Assembly: GCA_024637305.1 (NCBI GenBank)
Contig: JAGXFI010000160.1
Coordinates: forward strand, 1 to 45,058
DNA from: Sulfitobacter sp.
Lineage (GTDB): Bacteria > Pseudomonadota > Alphaproteobacteria > Rhodobacterales > Rhodobacteraceae
Direction of reading: 5' to 3'
DNA: 45,058 bases
Positions 42,536 to 45,058 of the stretch are shown here, in pieces; within the stretch, counting starts at the first letter, position 1; each line of letters begins with the position of its first letter. Below the pieces are notes generated by a model. The model worked only from the letters and a program-made list of their open reading frames with translations. It was not told the DNA's origin and did not search any database. The translations under genes were made by a program, and so were the position numbers.

Positions 42536-43439
42536 GGGTTAAAACCTCTACATCCCTGTCTCGGCGTGCGCTGTTGGCTGGCGGAGCGATTGCTGTTGCG
42601 GGTGCAGGGCTGTTGCTGACCTTTTGCACAAGCGCGCGGGCTGAAACCCCGTTGACCGATTTGCTTGCGCGCACGCATATCCACGGCCTTGCAGTCTATG
42701 GGCAAGACAGTGGACGGTTGCTGATTGCCACCCATAACGGGTCGCATGCGCTGGTTCTGGGCACGGGCCTGACCGTCCGCATATCGAATCACAGGGATGA
42801 TCTGATGGGGTTTGTCCCAGACCCAGTGACCTCCGGAGGGTTTCTTGCCAGCGGACACCCCGCAAGCGTTGGCAATCTGGGGGTAATCGCCAGCAGCGAT
42901 GGGGGCGCAAGCTGGGCGAAACTTTCGGATGGGGTGAACGGTCCGGTGGATTTCCACCAGATGGACATCAGCAAGCCTGATCCATCTGTGGTCTGGGGCA
43001 TTTATGGCGGGTTGCAGCGCAGCCGCGACGCTGGCCGGACATGGGAACCGGTCGCTGATGCACCACTTGGGCTGATTAACATTGTAGCATCCGCCCTCTC
43101 TGCCGAACGGCTCTATGCCGCGACCGAGACGGGGCTTTTTGTGAGCGATGGGAAGCGCGCGACTGGCGGCGCGCCCATCGTGCGCAAGCACTCGTCAGCT
43201 TTGTCGAGGTGTTGGCGGATGGCATGATCCATGCGTTCATTCTGGGCGAAGGATTGGTGCGCCGGCATCAGGATGGTGACGGGTGGGAACAGCTGCATCA
43301 CGATTTTGATCAGCGTTTCCTGCTCTACTATGCTGCCGATCCGGCCAATGCAGACCGCGCCTTCACGGCCACGCAACTGGGCGGAATACTTGCATCGGAA
43401 GATGGCGGGCGCAATTGGCACCAGGTCGGCACGGACTGA
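42532..43439 (+). pseudogene. F510_1955/BNR-repeat family protein, frameshifted
   Basis: An exported beta-propeller-like protein (BNR/sialidase-type repeats such as SSDGGASW and SRDAGRTW; HIHGLAVYG near the N-terminus), often found in copper modules. N-terminal LSRRALLAG is a twin-arginine signal. The frame is broken near 43155-43165: the first frame reads to 43227 with an implausible end, while the second frame carries EVLADGMIHAFILGEGL and ILASEDGGRNWHQV to the stop at 43439. Adding one base in the GCGCGCG run restores DWRRAHRAQALVSF across the join. It is either a real frameshift or a sequencing error. ATG overlaps the copA stop. Confidence 0.7.
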
Positions 43440-43493
43440 TCAAGGCCCTGCTTTTACAGCGCAATTTACACGACCAAACCATGGAGAAGACCA

Positions 43494-44096
43494 ATGAAAT
43501 TAAGCATCGGAACAACACAGATCCTTGCCGCGGCGATGATCCTTGCAATCAGCGGACCGGCAATTGCCCAGACAAGCGGCGATGATCCCGCAGCCCATCA
43601 CCCGAATGCTGAAAACGGCGCAACCGCTCCGGACGATGCGCCAATGCAGGGCATGATGGGCATGATGTCACCCGAGATGATGCAGATGATGATGCGCATG
43701 ATGCGCGAGGCCGGCATGCACGGGGAGGGCAAAATGCCCGGAAGAATGGGCGGTATGGCGGACAGCCCGATGGGCTTGATGGGCATGATGGGCGAAACTG
43801 GTATGCCCATGGGTCAGATGATGCGCGGCCAACACGGTGCGACGGGCGGACACGCCCTTGGCCCGAACGCGCTCTACGGCATGCCGCAGGGGTCTGTTAC
43901 CGAAATGACGCCTGCGCGCGTTGAGGCGTTTCTGTCGTATCTGCTGGAACGCCACGCCAATCCGCGCCTTGAACTGGGAGAGGTCGCGGAAGCGGAAGAC
44001 GGCAGCATCAGCGCAGAAATCGTCACAACCGACGGATCGCTGGTGCAGCGCTTGTCGTTCAACCGTTACCCGGGCCTATTCCGGCAGATCGACTGA
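43494..44096 (+). CDS. Met-rich periplasmic protein, probably copper-binding
   Basis: A 200-residue exported protein. Signal peptide of about 25 residues ends AIA-QT. Residues about 50-110 are extremely rich in methionine (MQGMMGMMSPEMMQMMMRMM), a composition typical of periplasmic Cu(I)-binding proteins, with histidines nearby. The C-terminal 70 residues form a separate soluble domain (ARVEAFLSYLLERHANPRL, then LEVAEAED-like acidic strands). Ribosome site GGAG. It follows the frameshifted gene by 54 bases. Copper binding is inference from composition and context. Confidence 0.78.
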   Translation: MKLSIGTTQILAAAMILAISGPAIAQTSGDDPAAHHPNAENGATAPDDAPMQGMMGMMSPEMMQMMMRMMREAGMHGEGKMPGRMGGMADSPMGLMGMMGETGMPMGQMMRGQHGATGGHALGPNALYGMPQGSVTEMTPARVEAFLSYLLERHANPRLELGEVAEAEDGSISAEIVTTDGSLVQRLSFNRYPGLFRQID

Positions 44097-44112
44097 TCCT
44101 GCCTGACGCGAC

Positions 44113-44134
44113 TGCCGGCGGCTTGCTGCCGGCA
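44113..44134 (+). terminator. hairpin after the Met-rich protein gene
   Basis: Seven-base stem TGCCGGC / GCCGGCA with an eight-base loop, 17 bases after the stop of the Met-rich protein. No T run follows, so it may be a weak terminator or a stabilising hairpin. Confidence 0.4.
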
Positions 44135-44163
44135 ACTCTAAACCCTGAAAGGAGAAGATCACG

Positions 44164-44463
44164 ATGCATGGATCAGGAATGGTTCATCGTGGGGCCCCCT
44201 CGCAGACCACACTTGATCAGCCAACTAAATTAGGCAACCTTGACATCAAGCGGCAAGTCACTTGGGGAATGTCGTCCGATCTGAGCCCTTTCAAATGGGA
44301 ATTGCTCGCTGACCTGCAACAACCGAAAGAAGGGGTAACAAACGATGCTCAAGACCGCAAAGATGCTGCTGGTTTCCACAACAGCCACTGTGTTCACACT
44401 GTCCTCGGCAACTGCAGAGGAATTGACTTGGCGGAACGATATCGAGCCGATGATCGCCGCTAA
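44164..44463 (+). CDS. doubtful small ORF with strong ribosome site
   Basis: A 99-codon frame beginning MHGSGMVHRG is preceded by AAAGGAG nine bases upstream. The rest has no similarity that I know, and the last 119 bases overlap the cytochrome gene in another frame. It may be a leader peptide or the remnant of a gene whose 5' end survives. Confidence 0.22.
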   Translation: MHGSGMVHRGAPSQTTLDQPTKLGNLDIKRQVTWGMSSDLSPFKWELLADLQQPKEGVTNDAQDRKDAAGFHNSHCVHTVLGNCRGIDLAERYRADDRR

Positions 44464-44815
44464 TTGCGTGGTCTGCCATGGTGCCGATAAGCCAACATAT
44501 CGTGAGTGGCGGCTGCTCAGCGACGAAGAGCGTGCCAGGGTTGGGCCACGCATGGACACTTACGACCACTTCATGTCCTACGTGATCTGGCCGGCGACCG
44601 GGGCAATGCAGCGCCGCCTTGATGACGGCACCAATCGGGGTGGTGAACCGGGAAACATGTTCGTGTATCTGGGCAAGACGGACGAGGAGCGCGCTGAAAA
44701 CCTCAAAATGCTGAGCGACTGGCTGGGTGCTTGGAACCTGAACCGTTGGACTGCTCGAGACGACGTGCCAGGCATCTCAAAAGAGCAATTGGAAGCGATT
44801 AGCGCGAAATTCTGA
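44345..44815 (+). CDS. c-type cytochrome, single haem
   Basis: Exported protein of 156 residues. Signal peptide of about 24 residues ends ATA-EE, then the haem site CVVCH at 41-45 (within WRNDIEPMIAANCVVCHG). Later segments (GPRMDTYDHFMSYVIWP, PGNMFVYLGKTDEERAENL) look like the rest of a class I-like domain; Met residues there could be the sixth ligand. ATG at 44345 has AAGGGG upstream. As the last gene of the copper module, it may carry electrons for a periplasmic oxidation, but the partner is not in the window. The remaining 243 bases to the end show nothing I can support. Confidence 0.82.
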   Translation: MLKTAKMLLVSTTATVFTLSSATAEELTWRNDIEPMIAANCVVCHGADKPTYREWRLLSDEERARVGPRMDTYDHFMSYVIWPATGAMQRRLDDGTNRGGEPGNMFVYLGKTDEERAENLKMLSDWLGAWNLNRWTARDDVPGISKEQLEAISAKF

Positions 44816-45058
44816 TTCAAGTGTCGCAGGCTCTGGCATCGACCCGTTGAGCGCTTGCAAAGCGTGAGAGCTTGCCGAAAATTTCTTAAGGCCGTGATTT
44901 CTTTTAGGAAGATTTTGTTCGATATAAACCAAATCTTGCAAAACCAGATATACAAACGATAACGATGCTTTACGTCCCGCCTAACCGCAGAACTTTTGCG
45001 TCCCAACCGTCAGGTAGAGCAATATCAGAGAAAACTTTCGTCTCCCCCTCGCTGATAA

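Noticed and set aside
43660-43830. Repeated ATG-rich DNA as a possible tandem repeat or CRISPR-like array
   Set aside because: The repetition is due to Met codons within a coding frame; the spacing is irregular and there are no spacers.
44239-44250. CTTGA-N2-TCAAG dyad upstream of the cytochrome gene
   Set aside because: Too short and without a recognisable regulator or promoter to support it.

Overview
The window reads as chromosomal or megaplasmid DNA of a marine alphaproteobacterium of the Rhodobacteraceae (roseobacter group). Supporting this are the GC-rich coding sequence, a VPLPA-CTERM secreted protein, an L-cysteate sulfo-lyase (CuyA), a DmdA-like member of the GcvT family, TRAP transporters and Lrp/LysR regulators. 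No tRNA, rRNA, CRISPR array, insertion sequence or phage gene was recognised.

Layout. 0-1 kb: a sulfotransferase-like protein (minus strand). 1.2-4.3 kb: a tungstate ABC transporter (tupB-tupC-tupA) followed by a one-component regulator that joins an HTH to a periplasmic-binding-protein-like domain. 4.4-9.3 kb: gamma-glutamyltransferase-family protein, acetamidase/formamidase, phosphate acetyltransferase and acetate kinase, a plausible acetamide-to-acetyl-CoA route. 9.4-10.9 kb: a tandem STAS/SEC14 protein and an Lrp regulator. 11.1-15.2 kb: a compact operon of DmdA-like protein, OsmC, crotonase lacking both catalytic glutamates, and acyl-CoA ligase. 15.2-18.9 kb: cuyA with an amino-acid racemase, and two LysR regulators. 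19.1-22.9 kb: a TRAP transporter and an alpha/beta hydrolase. 23.0-25.6 kb: DUF4242, LysR, DUF2182 and a DUF1326 remnant.

The most unusual part is 25.7-39.1 kb. A TetR gene is followed by a 698-residue fusion of an alpha/beta hydrolase and a UGT-like glycosyltransferase. Divergently there is an operon of three consecutive P47-like (TULIP) proteins, the family known from the OrfX/P47 genes of clostridial neurotoxin loci, plus a small four-helix membrane protein. Next come a VPLPA-CTERM protein, a Crp-family regulator, and an operon of a group II PLP decarboxylase whose Schiff-base lysine is replaced by arginine, an unrecognised protein, and a class III nucleotide cyclase. A 16-bp Crp-like palindrome lies 136 bp upstream of the first P47 gene, suggesting that the cyclase and the Crp protein control the P47 operon. 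This is the best candidate for an undescribed system. I saw no neurotoxin gene beside it.

39.4-44.8 kb is a copper-handling module: a small Cys-rich secreted protein, a Cu(I) P-type ATPase with atypical GMGSDHC metal-binding domains, a frameshifted BNR/F510_1955-type protein, a Met-rich periplasmic protein and a c-type cytochrome.
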